This document shows, piece after piece, positions 42,040 through 51,240 of a DNA stretch of 64,000 nt. The first letter of the stretch is position 1; each line of letters starts with the position of its first letter. The stretch is from assembly GCF_000739085.1 (NCBI RefSeq), contig NZ_CP009110.1, positions 4,588,001 through 4,652,000 on the forward strand. Reading direction: 5' to 3'. The position numbers and the translations under genes are program-made. The notes beneath the pieces were generated by a model. It did no database searches. It was given only the letters and a program-made list of their open reading frames with translations, and had not been told where the DNA came from. Source of the DNA: Amycolatopsis methanolica 239. Its GTDB lineage: Bacteria; Actinomycetota; Actinomycetes; Mycobacteriales; Pseudonocardiaceae.

Positions 42040-42290
42040 CGCCGCGCCCGCGGACCCCACCCGTGATCCTGGTCCGCCCGATCAAGAGGCGGTCGACGGC
42101 CTCGACCGCGCGCGGCGTGCTGATCGCGTAGATGTCCTGTCCCGCGGCGGACACGCGGCCGTTCCACACCGCCGGAACCGACGACCACGCCGATGACGAA
42201 GGTCTGCGCGGAGCGGCCCGCTCGTCGACGGAGCCGACGCCACGGGGCCGGGCGCGGACACGTCCGCGGCCGCCTTGGCCGTCATGTAGG
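42040..42290 (-). pseudogene. Possible saccharopine dehydrogenase-like remnant
   Basis: Two minus-strand frames together read GDGTYMTAKAAADV and VSAAGQDIYAISTPRAVEAV followed by DRLLIGRTR. These resemble the C-terminal part of saccharopine dehydrogenase-family proteins (GQDIYA...AVEA...GRTR). At least one frameshift and loss of most of the gene make this a scrap. The 110 bases before it (41931-42040) hold nothing recognisable. Confidence 0.3.
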
Positions 42291-42329
42291 TGCCGTCGCC
42301 GACCGCGACCGCGGCCGTCCCCCGAGTCC

Positions 42330-42530
42330 CCGGGATCAGATCAGTCCCGGTACCGTCTACGGTTCGCGGACGCGATCACCCTCACCGCCGGTGGTTCGGT
42401 AGTGCTCTACGATCGCGCGCACCGGGTCGTCGCCTACTCGGTCCAGGGGTTCGAAATCGCCGAAGTCGGGCGGGACACGATCCTCACCAAGCGTACGCCC
42501 GACCAGCCGCAGTTGATGGTGTCCGCGTGT
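42330..42530 (+). pseudogene. PucR/CdaR-type regulator N-terminal remnant
   Basis: The plus strand encodes LRFADAITLTAGGSVVLYD, RVVAYSVQGFEIAEVGRDTI and LTKRTPDQPQLMV. This is the GAF-like sensory start of actinobacterial PucR-type regulators (consensus VLAYS...DE.R..TILGRR.PE). Neither a start codon nor the helix-turn-helix end is present. Confidence 0.4.
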
Positions 42531-42669
42531 TCACCTGGGCCGGGATGCCCGATATCATGTCGAGGGCGTCGTGGGCCTGCTGGGCGACACTCGGTTGCGG
42601 GCCGTTCTGGCCGGTCTTGAGTGCCGATGGTCCGCGCAGGCCGATCTTGGCCGAGCCCATTCCCGCACT

Positions 42670-42825
42670 CCCAGTGCCCGGAGCGTGACCATCGACCTGA
42701 AGAGCCCGGAGGGGCAGCGGCGGTGCGCCTGGCGGCGAGCGCGGACGTGGTCGTGGACAACTTCCGGCCTGGTGTGCTCGACCAGCTGGGCGTCGGCTAC
42801 GACATGCTCACCGAACAACGCCCGT
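42670..42825 (+). pseudogene. CaiB/BaiF CoA-transferase fragment truncated by ISL3 element
   Basis: One frame gives RSVTIDLKSPEGQRR, and after an indel near 42720 another gives VRLAASADVVVDNFRPGVLD and QLGVGYDMLTE. This is the highly conserved N-terminal block of family III CoA-transferases. It ends where the minus-strand transposase sequence begins, near 42825, so the insertion or a later deletion removed the rest. Confidence 0.65.
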
Positions 42826-43423
42826 CGAAGAACGCGGCCAGCGTGGCTTTGTCGTTGCCCGGCGCTGCCCAGACCAGTCTGCCGGTGTCGTGATCGACCA
42901 CCACGGTGAGATACCGGTGATTCTTCTTGTAGCTGATCTCGTCGATCCCGATCCGGCGCAGCCCGGCCAGCCGATCAACCTGGGCGTCGATATCGGCCCG
43001 GACCCGGGTGATGATTGCCCCGACGGTCGGCCAGGCGACCCGCATCAGCTGCCGGACCGAGGTTCTCGACGACTGGGTCGCCAGCCACGCCACGGTGTCA
43101 TCGAAGGCGCGAGTGTGCCCGGCACCATGGCGAGCCCACGGCACCGCGGCCACCACCACACCGTGCTCGCGGCACTGCACCCGCGGCGCGTCCGCCTCGA
43201 CAAACGCCTGCACGGTGCCCAGATCCAGGGCACGCCACCGCCGCCGGCCCCGCCCAGCGTCATAGCGCGGACACCGCCGAGAGCACGCCCCGCACCGGTG
43301 TCGATCCCGCCGCCGCAACCGTACCCGGGCCACCAGTACCTGCTCGGCCTCGTCTAACTCCACTGATTCCACAACCGCGGGATGCACACCCAGCAGCCGA
43401 CACCATACCCTGGCAGAGGGCAC
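42826..43423 (-). pseudogene. ISL3-family transposase, C-terminally truncated
   Basis: From GTG at 43423 about 199 residues read as an ISL3 transposase. A zinc ribbon is visible (HRCGACSRRCPRYDAGRGRR), then the start of the DDE domain (RRIGIDEISYKKNHRYLTVV and VDHDTGRLVWAAPG). It stops after KATLAAFFD, where the open frame runs into the CoA-transferase scrap. Roughly the C-terminal half, with the remaining acidic residues, is missing, so it cannot transpose on its own. Confidence 0.8.
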
Positions 43424-43492
43424 GTCGTTCTCCGTCTGTTCGTTTCTGTTCCTCGACAGCTCAGAAACCTAGACCCAGCAACGACGTGCCCC
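42826..43492 (-). mobile_element. Truncated ISL3-family insertion sequence
   Basis: The transposase-proximal end is marked by GGGCACGTCGTT (minus strand, ending at about 43492), which recurs as its inverse at 43419-43430 overlapping the GTG start: a 12-bp inverted repeat 52 bases apart. GGGCACGTCGTTG is typical of ISL3 termini in actinobacteria. The other end is lost at about 42825. Confidence 0.65.
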
Positions 43493-43524
43493 TTCTACCA
43501 GGTCAAACCCGGCCCACACATAGA

Positions 43525-43820
43525 TCAACAGAGCCCTTTTTTGCCCTGACGGATGCTCCGTCCAGGACTGCGCGCGACCAATCGATCATGCCTTTGCCGC
43601 CCAGCTCGTCCAGCACTGCCTCGTGCAGCTGCCACCACAGCCCGGCCTCGGTCCACTCGGTGAACCGGCGATGCACCGTCGGTACGGTGACCCGAAGCTG
43701 GGCGGCAGATGACGCCAGGCACACCCGCTGGTCAGCACAAACACGATTGCGGTGAACACCACCCGATCGTCCACCCGTGACATTCCACCACCTTGTGGAC
43801 GCGTCTTGCCCGGTGGAATG
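43525..43820 (-). pseudogene. IS5-family transposase, N-terminal remnant
   Basis: The minus strand reads IPPGKTRPQGGGMSRVDDRV, FTAIVFVLTSGCAWRHLPPS, then in another frame TVPTVHRRFTEWTEAGLWWQ and LHEAVLDELGGKGMIDWSRA, ending at SVRAKKG. This is the N-terminal half of an IS5-group transposase. At 43525 it is cut by DNA leading to the ISL3 end. At 43820 it is joined to inverted sequence (see the plus-strand piece). Confidence 0.7.
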
Positions 43821-43880
43821 ATGTCGCGGGGGCTGGTGCCCGACGAGTTGTGGGCGCTGGTTAAGCAGCTGGATCATGGG
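43818..43880 (+). pseudogene. IS5-family transposase start codon region, opposite orientation
   Basis: The plus strand reads MMSRGLVPDELWALVKQL, the expected first residues of the same IS5-group transposase whose continuation is on the minus strand. The two pieces meet at 9-bp inverted repeats CATTCCACC (43781-43789) and GGTGGAATG (43812-43820). This suggests inversion or a head-to-head double insertion. Confidence 0.5.
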
Positions 43881-43929
43881 GGATGCGCGGGCAAGATCAT
43901 GGCGTGCTGGACGAGTTGAAGTGAGACAC

Positions 43930-45120
43930 GCTCTCAAACTCGATAGGTGGCAGGCCGCCGAGTCGGGGCTTGGTGGCGTCGGCGGTGGTAGGTGCGTTCG
44001 ATCCAGGTGACGATTGCGAGTCGGAGTTCAGCGCGGGTTGTCCCGCGTTTCCGGTCGAGCACTTTTTTGGAGTAGGGCGAAGAAAGGATTCCATCGCGGC
44101 GTTGTCGCCGCAGGCTCCGACTCGGCCCATTGATCCGCGTAAACCGTGCCGCGAGTGTGGCGACGTATTTTCGGGATCGGAATTGGCTGCCGCGGTCGGA
44201 ATGGACGTTTGTCGCCGTCGGTTTCCGGGTGACAATCGCGTGGCTCAGGGTGTTGACCGCAAGGTCGTAAGTCATTCGCTGGTCGATCGAGTATCCGACG
44301 ATGTGGTTGGAGAAGACGTCTTTGATGGCGCAGAGATACAGTTTCCCTTCACTGGTGGGTGTTCCCTGATGTCGGTGAGCCAGCGCTGGCCGGCCGCGGT
44401 GGCGGTGAAGCGGCGAGTGGCGAGGTCGTCGTGCGCCGGCGGTCCGCTGTGCGGGTCGGGCCGCGATTCTTGGCGAACACGCTCCAGATCCGCTGCTTAC
44501 GAGACAGACTCCCGCCCCGGGGGATCACCGCCGGCCACAACCGGGTCGCCCGCCTTCGTCGGCGATGAACCGGTAGCCGAACGCGGGGTCGTCGTGGTGA
44601 ATGCCGTACGCGGCGTTGATCAGGTGCGCATCGTCCCAATCCCGCTGCGACACAGGATTCTTGCGCCATTGATAGAAGGCTTGAGTGGAGAAGCCCAGAA
44701 CCCGGCAGGTCACCGCGACGGGTATTCCGTCGGCGGCGAGGTCGAGGACCAGCGGGTAGATTATTTTGGGTTGACATCCCGAGAGAGATACGCGACCGCG
44801 CGGCGCATCACGTCCGCTTCCTGCTCCAATTGCCGGATCCGCTTCTTCGTTTCCCTCAATTCTGCGGATTCCTGCCGGACACCCCGGGTGCGGCGCCATC
44901 GTCGATGTCGGCTTGCTTGAGCCAGCGATGCAGGCACCCTTCGGAAATCCCGAAGTCCCGGGCGATCTGCTCGCCACCCTCCTGCAACGCTTCGAGCCGT
45001 CTGCCCGACCCGGAACGGCTCCCGGGTAGCCGCTGGCGCGAACCGCCCAGCTCAGCTCCATCACTTCCTGGGTCCGGGCGCGCGACGGTGCGTTCAGCAA
45101 CAGCTGCCTGCTCGATCACG
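43930..45120 (-). mobile_element. Degenerate IS3-family element (orfA and orfB broken)
   Basis: orfA is readable as QIARDFGISEGCLHRWLKQA followed, after a shift near 44880, by SAELRETKKRIRQLEQEADV and AYLSRDVNPK with a stop at 44759. orfB begins KIIYPLVLDLAADGIPVAVT, then HLINAAYGIHHDDPAFGYRF. It needs further shifts to reach VHSDRGSQFRSRKYVATLA (DDE motif) and ends LPPIEFESVSHFNSSSTP near 43900. Only the orfA-to-orfB shift is normal for IS3 elements; the others are damage. Terminal repeats were not identified with confidence. Confidence 0.7.
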
Positions 45121-45161
45121 GCAGGCGGCTAGCCGACACTTCCGCCGCGCGGCCCTTCACC

Positions 45162-46358
45162 TCACCGCAACTTGTAGTCCTCCAGGAGCCGGCGCCCGAT
45201 GATCATCCGCTGGATGTCCGCGGTGCCCTCCCCGATCAGGAGCATCGGCGCCTCGCGGTAGAGCCGTTCGACCTCATACTCCTTCGAGAAGCCGTAACCG
45301 CCGTGGATGCGGAAGGAGTCCTCCACCACCTGCGCGCAGTACTCCGAGGCCAGGTACTTCGCCATCCCGGCCTCCAGGTCGTTGCGCTCGCCGAAGTCCT
45401 TCTTGCGCGCCGCCCGCACCATCATCTGGTGCGCCGCCTCGACCTTGGTGCCCATTTCGGCCAGGCGGAAGAGCACCGCCTGGTGATCGGCGATCGGCCG
45501 GCCGAAGGTCTCCCGCTGTTGCGCGTAGGCGACGCCGAGTTCGAACGCACGCCAGGCCACCCCGCACCCGCGGGCCGCGACGTTGACCCGCCCGACCTCG
45601 ACGCCGTCCATCATCTGGTAGAACCCGCGACCGGGCTCGCCGCCGAGGATCTGCGAGGCGGCGATCCCGTAGTCGTCGAAGACGAGTTCGGTGGTGTCGA
45701 CGCCCTTGTAACCCATCTTCTCGATCCTGCCCGGAACCGTCAGGCCCGGCGCCACCTCACCGAAGCCGGCGGGTTTGTCCACCAGGAAGGTGGTCAGGTT
45801 CCGGTGCGCAGGCCCGGCGCCGGCGCCGGTTTTGACCAGCACGGCGACCAGGGTCGACGATCCCCCGTTCGTCAGCCACATCTTCTGGCCGTTGATCAGG
45901 TACCGACCGTCGTGCGGGGTGGCGCGGGTGCGGATGGCGGACACGTCGGAGCCGCAGCCGGGCTCGGACATGGAGAACGCGCCGCGGATCTCGCCGGTGG
46001 CCATCTTCGGCAGGTAGTGGCGTTTCTGCTCCTCGGTGCCGTGGTGCATGAGCAGGTGAGCCACGATGAAGTGGGTGTTGATGATGCCCGACACGCTCAT
46101 CCAGCCGCGGGCGATCTCCTCGGCCACCAGCGCGTAGGTCAGCAGCGACTCGCCGATCCCGCCGTACTCCTCGGGAATCGTCAACCCGAACAGGCCCAGT
46201 TCCCGCATCCCCTCGACGATCTCGGCGGGGTAGGCGTCGGCGTGTTCCAGTTCGGTCGCGACCGGGATGATCCGGTCGTCCACGAACGCGCGGACGGTCT
46301 TGAGGATCTCGTCCTGGACGTCGGTCAACCCTTCGGTCCGGCACAGTTCACGCGCCAT
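45162..46358 (-). CDS. Acyl-CoA dehydrogenase
   Basis: Flavoenzyme of 398 residues: FAD/acyl contact FSMSEPGCGSDVSAIRTRA near 130, WLTNGG near 160, and the catalytic Glu in LLIGEGTADIQRMIIGRRLL near 375. ATG 46358 has GGAGA nine bases upstream; ATG 46367 lies too close to that site. It is the last gene of the minus-strand operon starting at 53482 and overlaps the CoA-transferase gene. It introduces the 2,3-double bond into the unknown acyl-CoA handled by this operon. Confidence 0.9.
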   Translation of the reverse strand: MARELCRTEGLTDVQDEILKTVRAFVDDRIIPVATELEHADAYPAEIVEGMRELGLFGLTIPEEYGGIGESLLTYALVAEEIARGWMSVSGIINTHFIVAHLLMHHGTEEQKRHYLPKMATGEIRGAFSMSEPGCGSDVSAIRTRATPHDGRYLINGQKMWLTNGGSSTLVAVLVKTGAGAGPAHRNLTTFLVDKPAGFGEVAPGLTVPGRIEKMGYKGVDTTELVFDDYGIAASQILGGEPGRGFYQMMDGVEVGRVNVAARGCGVAWRAFELGVAYAQQRETFGRPIADHQAVLFRLAEMGTKVEAAHQMMVRAARKKDFGERNDLEAGMAKYLASEYCAQVVEDSFRIHGGYGFSKEYEVERLYREAPMLLIGEGTADIQRMIIGRRLLEDYKLR

Positions 46359-47577
46359 CGCTCTCATCTCTCCTCGTCCTGATCAGCCCGTTGTCGGCGA
46401 GCCTCCCGATCTCCCGGCGGGACATCCCCAGCACCTCGGCCAGCGCCCACTCCGTGTCCGCACCGAACTCCGGCGCCGGCTCGGCCTCGCGGTAGCGCGA
46501 GTTCCAGCGCAGCGGCGAGGTGGCGGTGACCATCGGGCCTACTCCGGCCTGCTCGACCTCGGTGAGTACCGGTGACTCCGCACCCCGCCGCCAGGCCGCC
46601 ACGACCTCCGAGGGCGAACGGAACTCGCCGGCCATCACCCGGGTGCCGCGCGCCGCCTCGAGCACCTCTTCCACGGTGCGCGCGGTGAACCACGGTGCGA
46701 GCACCGCCTCGATCAGGCCGCGGTGCCGGTACCGCTCCCCCTCGACGTCGAAATCGGTGCCGTGCACCGAAGACAGGGCCACGAACACCGCTTCCGTCCC
46801 GGTCATCCGCATCAGGTCCCGCCACTGGGCGCGGGTGATCGCCACCGCGACCACCCGGCGACCGTCGGCGCACGCGAAATCCACCCCGAACGCGCCGAAC
46901 AGGTGGTTGCCGAGCCGGGGCCGGTCCTGGCCGGCCTCGGCCACCTCGGCGAACCAGCCCAGATGCGCCACGTGCGCCGCGGCCACATCGGCCAGGGCCA
47001 GCTCGACCAGGCACCCGTCACCGTCCACCGCCCGCCGGTGCAACCCGGCCAGCAGCCCGGACACCGCGAGCAGCCCGGTGGTGATGTCCCAGGCAGGCAG
47101 GACGTGGTTGACCGGACGGCGCGAATCGGCTGGACCGGTCAGCGCCGGCACGCCGTAGCGCGGGTTGACCGCGTAGTCCATGGCGGCCCGGCCGTCGGGA
47201 TAGCCCTGGATGTGGACGTGCACGAGGTCGGCTCGGCGAGCGCGCAACCGGTTGTGGGACAGGAAATCCCGGCCGATCGTGTTGTCGACGAACAAGCCGG
47301 CGTGCGGGCCGGGGGCGGTGATCAACGCGGCCGCGAGTTCCTGGCCTTCCGGCACGCGGAAGTCGACGGCGACGGACTTCACGCCCTTGTTCATCCCGGC
47401 CCAGAACAGGCTCCGGCCGGTCCCGCTCAACGGCCACCGGCCCGCGTCCACCGGCCCGGTGACCGGGTCCAGCCGCAGCACCTGCGCCCCCATCTGCGCC
47501 AGCGTCATGCCGGCCAGCGGACCGGCGACGAAACTCGTGGCCTCCACGACCCGGAGCCCGCGCAGCGGAGCGGTCAT
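46348..47577 (-). CDS. CaiB/BaiF family III CoA-transferase
   Basis: Protein of 409 residues starting LRGLRVVEATSFVAGPLAGM, with GAQVLRLDPVTGPVDAGRW, GMNKGVKSVAVDFRVPEGQE and PAWDITTGLLAVSGLLAGLH. Family III enzymes move CoA between carboxylates through Asp-anhydride intermediates; some are racemases or dehydratase partners. ATGA overlap with the thiolase gene. The usual ADVVVENFRPG block is altered to PHAGLFVDNTIG, so substrate specificity may be unusual. Confidence 0.85.
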   Translation of the reverse strand: MTAPLRGLRVVEATSFVAGPLAGMTLAQMGAQVLRLDPVTGPVDAGRWPLSGTGRSLFWAGMNKGVKSVAVDFRVPEGQELAAALITAPGPHAGLFVDNTIGRDFLSHNRLRARRADLVHVHIQGYPDGRAAMDYAVNPRYGVPALTGPADSRRPVNHVLPAWDITTGLLAVSGLLAGLHRRAVDGDGCLVELALADVAAAHVAHLGWFAEVAEAGQDRPRLGNHLFGAFGVDFACADGRRVVAVAITRAQWRDLMRMTGTEAVFVALSSVHGTDFDVEGERYRHRGLIEAVLAPWFTARTVEEVLEAARGTRVMAGEFRSPSEVVAAWRRGAESPVLTEVEQAGVGPMVTATSPLRWNSRYREAEPAPEFGADTEWALAEVLGMSRREIGRLADNGLIRTRRDESDGA

Positions 47578-48794
47578 TCGACCAGCTCCAGGACGGCAGC
47601 GAGTCCCTGGCCGCCGCCGATGCACATCGTCTCCAGGCCGTAGCGCGCCCCGCGGCGGCGCATCTCGTGAGCCAGCGTGGCCAGGATCCGGGCGCCGGTG
47701 GCACCGACCGGATGGCCAAGCGAGATACCCGATCCACTGACGTTGACCCGCTCCAGGTCGCGATCGGTGAGGTCCCATTCCCGGAAGCAGGCGATCACCT
47801 GGGCGGCGAACGCCTCGTTGATCTCCACCAGTTCGATGTCGGACAGTGCGAGGCCGGCGCGGTCCAGTGCCTTCGCGACCGCCGGTACCGGTCCGAGGCC
47901 CATGGTGCGCGGCGGCACCCCGGCCACCGCCCAGCTGACCAGGCGCAGGATCGGCGTGAGACCCAGCTCCGCCGCGGCGTCCCGGGTGGTGACGATGCAC
48001 GCGGCCGCGCCGTCGTTCTGGCCGCTGGCGTTGCCCGCGGTGACGGTCGCCTCCGGGTCGCTGTTCACCATGACCGGCCGCAGTTCGCTCAGCGCGTCGA
48101 GCGAGACGTCGGGCCTCGGGTGCTCGTCGGTGTCGACGAGGGTGGCGGGCGCACCGCGACGGCCGGGCACGGTGACCGGCAGGATCTCCTCGGCGAAGCG
48201 GCCGTCGGCGGCGGCCTTCACCGCACGCTCGTGGGAGCGCAGCGCCCACTCGTCCTGTTCCCGCCGGGAGATCGAGTACTCGCGCCGCAGGTTCTCGGCC
48301 GTCTCGAGCATCCCGCCCGGCACCGGGTGGTCCTTCCCGCCGGCGGTCACCCGGGCCCGCGCGAGCCTGTCGTGCAGCCGGGGCCCGTCGCCCTTGACAC
48401 CCCAGCGGATCTCGTCGGTATAGAACTCGACGTTGCTCATCGATTCGGCGCCCCCGGCGATGACGACCTCGGCGGCGCCGGTGGCGACGCTCATGGTGGC
48501 GTCGATGACGGCTTGCAGTCCGGATCCGCAGCGGCGGTCGATCTGCGCGCCTGGCACGGTCACCGGCAGGCCGGCGTCGAGCGCGGCGACCCGGCCGATC
48601 GCCGGGCTCTCCCCGCTGGGATAGCACTGCCCGAGACGCACGTCGTCGACCCGGTCCACCGGCAGGCCGGTCCGCTCGATCAGCTGCCGCAGGGTCTGCG
48701 CGGCGAGCTCGGTCGCCGACAGCGTCCGGAACGCGCCGCCGTAGCGGCCGACGGGGGTGCGCAGGGGGTGGCAGATGACGACCTCGTGGTTCAT
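47574..48794 (-). CDS. Thiolase (acetyl-CoA acyltransferase)
   Basis: Protein of 406 residues. Nucleophile Cys in QIDRRCGSGLQAV near 90, NEAF near 330, His in GHPVGATGARIL near 363 and Cys in ETMCIGGGQGLA near 392. It would perform the final cleavage of a 3-ketoacyl-CoA. Overlaps the CoA-transferase start; a two-base gap separates it from the acyl-CoA synthetase stop. Confidence 0.92.
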   Translation of the reverse strand: MNHEVVICHPLRTPVGRYGGAFRTLSATELAAQTLRQLIERTGLPVDRVDDVRLGQCYPSGESPAIGRVAALDAGLPVTVPGAQIDRRCGSGLQAVIDATMSVATGAAEVVIAGGAESMSNVEFYTDEIRWGVKGDGPRLHDRLARARVTAGGKDHPVPGGMLETAENLRREYSISRREQDEWALRSHERAVKAAADGRFAEEILPVTVPGRRGAPATLVDTDEHPRPDVSLDALSELRPVMVNSDPEATVTAGNASGQNDGAAACIVTTRDAAAELGLTPILRLVSWAVAGVPPRTMGLGPVPAVAKALDRAGLALSDIELVEINEAFAAQVIACFREWDLTDRDLERVNVSGSGISLGHPVGATGARILATLAHEMRRRGARYGLETMCIGGGQGLAAVLELVE

Positions 48795-48796
48795 GG

Positions 48797-50413
48797 TCAG
48801 ACTCCCTCTCGCAGTGCCAGCTCGCGCAGTGCGGCGGCGCGGATCTTGGTTCCGTTCGTGCCGGAGGTGGTGGGCATTTCGTCGATCAGGCGGACCCGGG
48901 ATGGCACTTTGAACTTGGCCAGGGTCTGGGCGCACCACTGCTTGAGCTCGTCTTCGCCGGGCCGGGACGGGCCGTAGGGCACCACGAAGGCCACAGCGAT
49001 GGTGCCGCCGTCGCCGCCGGGCACGCCCACGACTTTGACCATCGCGACCGCGGGGTGCGCCGCCAGCCGGGTTTCGATCTCGGCCGGGTCGACCAGGAAT
49101 CCCCGCAACCGCAGCACGTCACCGATCCGGCAGAGGTACTGCACGGTTCCCGGGGCGACCAGCCGGCCGAGGTCGCCGCTGCGGAACCAGCCGTCCTCGG
49201 TGAACACCTCGCCGGCGACCGCGGGATCACCGAGGTAGGCGTCGACGACATTCGGACCGCGGAACTGCATCTCGCCCTCGGCGCCGTCCGGCACGGTTTC
49301 CCCGGTGACCGGGTCGGCCACGCGGACCTCGATCGCCTCCGTGACCACCTGGCCGCCCCCGGACCACCGCAGCTCCGGCGGATACCGCCGGGGCCAGAAC
49401 GCGGTCAGCGCGAACAGCTCCGACGAGCCGTACACGCCGGCGACGGTGGTGCCGAACTCCCGCTCCGCCCAGGCCGCCAGCTGGCGGGACCGGCCCTCGA
49501 AGTCCGCGATCCCGATCCACCGCAACGGCAGGGGCGCGGGGTGGTCCTGCCAGGCCCGCTCGATGCGGCCGAGGAGGTCGTCGGCGCCGATGACGTGGGT
49601 GACCCGGTGGCGCACCATGTCGGTAAGGACGCCCTCGGCGTCGAACACCGGCTCCAGGGCCACCGCGGCGCCGGAGAAGACCGCGGCCATCGCCGCGACG
49701 AACCCGAAGACCCCGGACAACGGGAGGGCGCCCAGCATGACGTCCCCGGGGCCCAGGCCGATGCGCTCGCCGGCGGCGACGAGGTGCTCGGCCATGCCGG
49801 GTTCGCCGTGGGCGGCCAGTTTCGGGCGGCCGGTCGAGCCCGAGGTGGTGAACGCCGTGGCCAGGCCCGGAACCGGGCACGGCCGCAGCTCACCACCACC
49901 GGACGCCTGGGGGAACGCCGACGCCCCACCGCCCACGTCGTAGGCCGCCACCTCGTCGGGGGACGCCGGTGCGGCCCCGGGCGCGGTGGTCACCAGGCAC
50001 ACCGGCGGCTCGGTCGCCGCCGCCTCGCGCGCCGCGCGCAGGACCCGGCCGAGGTCGAGATTCATGAAGTCGTGGGCGATCACCACCGCCCGGGGCCGGG
50101 CCATGCGCAGGACGTGCGCGACCTCGTCGACGTTGTACCGGGTGTTGATCCCGATGACGTGCGCTCCCACCGCCAGGGCGGCGAACTGCGCGGCGACGGC
50201 GTGGGACCAGTTCGGCAGCCAGACACCGACGCAGTCCCCCGCGCCGATCCCGTGCGCGCGCAGATCCTCGGCCATTCCGGCGGCCAGGTCACGCAACTGC
50301 CGCCTGCTGACCGGCCGCACCGGAGAACGGCCGGCGTCGGCGTCGTACAGCACCACGGCGTCGGGTTCGGCGTCGGCGAGTCCGGCGAACACATCGAGCA
50401 GACGCGGGGTCAC
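48797..50413 (-). CDS. AMP-dependent acyl-CoA synthetase
   Basis: Adenylate-forming enzyme of 538 residues. P-loop FTTSGSTGRPKLAAH near 195, aromatic motif GVYGSSELFALTAFW near 325, hinge motif GDLGRL near 415, RLRGFLVDPAEIE near 435, and the C-terminal catalytic Lys in SGTNGTKIRAA near 525. It activates the operon's carboxylic acid to acyl-CoA. GTG start overlapping the hydrolase stop. Confidence 0.92.
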   Translation of the reverse strand: MTPRLLDVFAGLADAEPDAVVLYDADAGRSPVRPVSRRQLRDLAAGMAEDLRAHGIGAGDCVGVWLPNWSHAVAAQFAALAVGAHVIGINTRYNVDEVAHVLRMARPRAVVIAHDFMNLDLGRVLRAAREAAATEPPVCLVTTAPGAAPASPDEVAAYDVGGGASAFPQASGGGELRPCPVPGLATAFTTSGSTGRPKLAAHGEPGMAEHLVAAGERIGLGPGDVMLGALPLSGVFGFVAAMAAVFSGAAVALEPVFDAEGVLTDMVRHRVTHVIGADDLLGRIERAWQDHPAPLPLRWIGIADFEGRSRQLAAWAEREFGTTVAGVYGSSELFALTAFWPRRYPPELRWSGGGQVVTEAIEVRVADPVTGETVPDGAEGEMQFRGPNVVDAYLGDPAVAGEVFTEDGWFRSGDLGRLVAPGTVQYLCRIGDVLRLRGFLVDPAEIETRLAAHPAVAMVKVVGVPGGDGGTIAVAFVVPYGPSRPGEDELKQWCAQTLAKFKVPSRVRLIDEMPTTSGTNGTKIRAAALRELALREGV

Positions 50414-51240
50414 GGTCGTCCCTCCTTCATCTCACCCAGCCAACCGTCCAGGACCTTCGCGAAGTCGTCCATCTCCTCCATCGGGTAGTGCCCGTATCCC
50501 GGCAGGAGCACGAACCGGCCGTCCGGCGCCTGCCGGGCGGACTCGGCCACCGATCGCGCATCGACCCACAGGTCGTCCTCGCCGGCCACGAACGTGATCG
50601 GGCACGGGATGCGCGGCAGCAGCGGGCGCACGTCATGCGCGCCCCACCCGATGAGGTCGCTGGTGGACACCAGCGGGTCCTCCCGGCAGTGCATGCGCGC
50701 GATCAGCTCGGCGCGCCCGCGGGCCACCCGGCGGCCGACGACCGCGCGGGTGCCCAGGTGAGTGCGATCGGCACGCGCGGCGGCGGCGCTGTCCTCCAGT
50801 TCCCGTTCCAGCGCATGCAGCTGGACCCGTCCCGGTCCGGACTCGGCGCACATCGACACCGCCGCGTCCAGCCGGTCGCCGTACCGCGCCGCGAGGTCCT
50901 GGGCGATCTTGCCGCCGATCGAGCAGCCGACCACCACCGGCCGCGTCACCTCCAGGACCTCCAGCAGCCGCACGAGCCAGTCCGCGTACTCGCGCAGGTC
51001 CCGCACCGCGCCCCCGGGCGCAGGCTCGGAATGCCCGTGCCCCGGCAGATCGGGCACGAGCACGCGGTATCCCAGTTCGCTCAGCGACCGCAGCGCGTGC
51101 CGCCACTGCACACCACTCTGCCCTGCGGTGTGTACCAGCACCAACGTGGTTCCGTTCGGCTCCCTCGGCGTAGCGTCCTGCACGAACCCGATGCGGTCGT
51201 GCAGCACCAGGTGGTGTGCGGTCACGGTGTGGACCGTCAT
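50410..51240 (-). CDS. Alpha/beta hydrolase
   Basis: Protein of 276 residues. Oxyanion region LVLVHTAGQSGVQWRHAL near 32, PDLPGHGHSEP near 63, nucleophile elbow VVGCSIGGKIAQDLA (Ser in G-C-S-I-G) near 100, Asp in VAGEDDLWVDA near 223, and His in PGYGHYPMEEM near 253. Could be an ester or C-C bond hydrolase that frees the acid activated by the synthetase downstream. ATGA overlap with the MaoC gene. Confidence 0.88.
   Translation of the reverse strand: MTVHTVTAHHLVLHDRIGFVQDATPREPNGTTLVLVHTAGQSGVQWRHALRSLSELGYRVLVPDLPGHGHSEPAPGGAVRDLREYADWLVRLLEVLEVTRPVVVGCSIGGKIAQDLAARYGDRLDAAVSMCAESGPGRVQLHALERELEDSAAAARADRTHLGTRAVVGRRVARGRAELIARMHCREDPLVSTSDLIGWGAHDVRPLLPRIPCPITFVAGEDDLWVDARSVAESARQAPDGRFVLLPGYGHYPMEEMDDFAKVLDGWLGEMKEGRP

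Noticed and set aside
42826-43492. Active ISL3 transposon
   Set aside because: Transposase loses about half of its length and the distal terminal repeat is missing.
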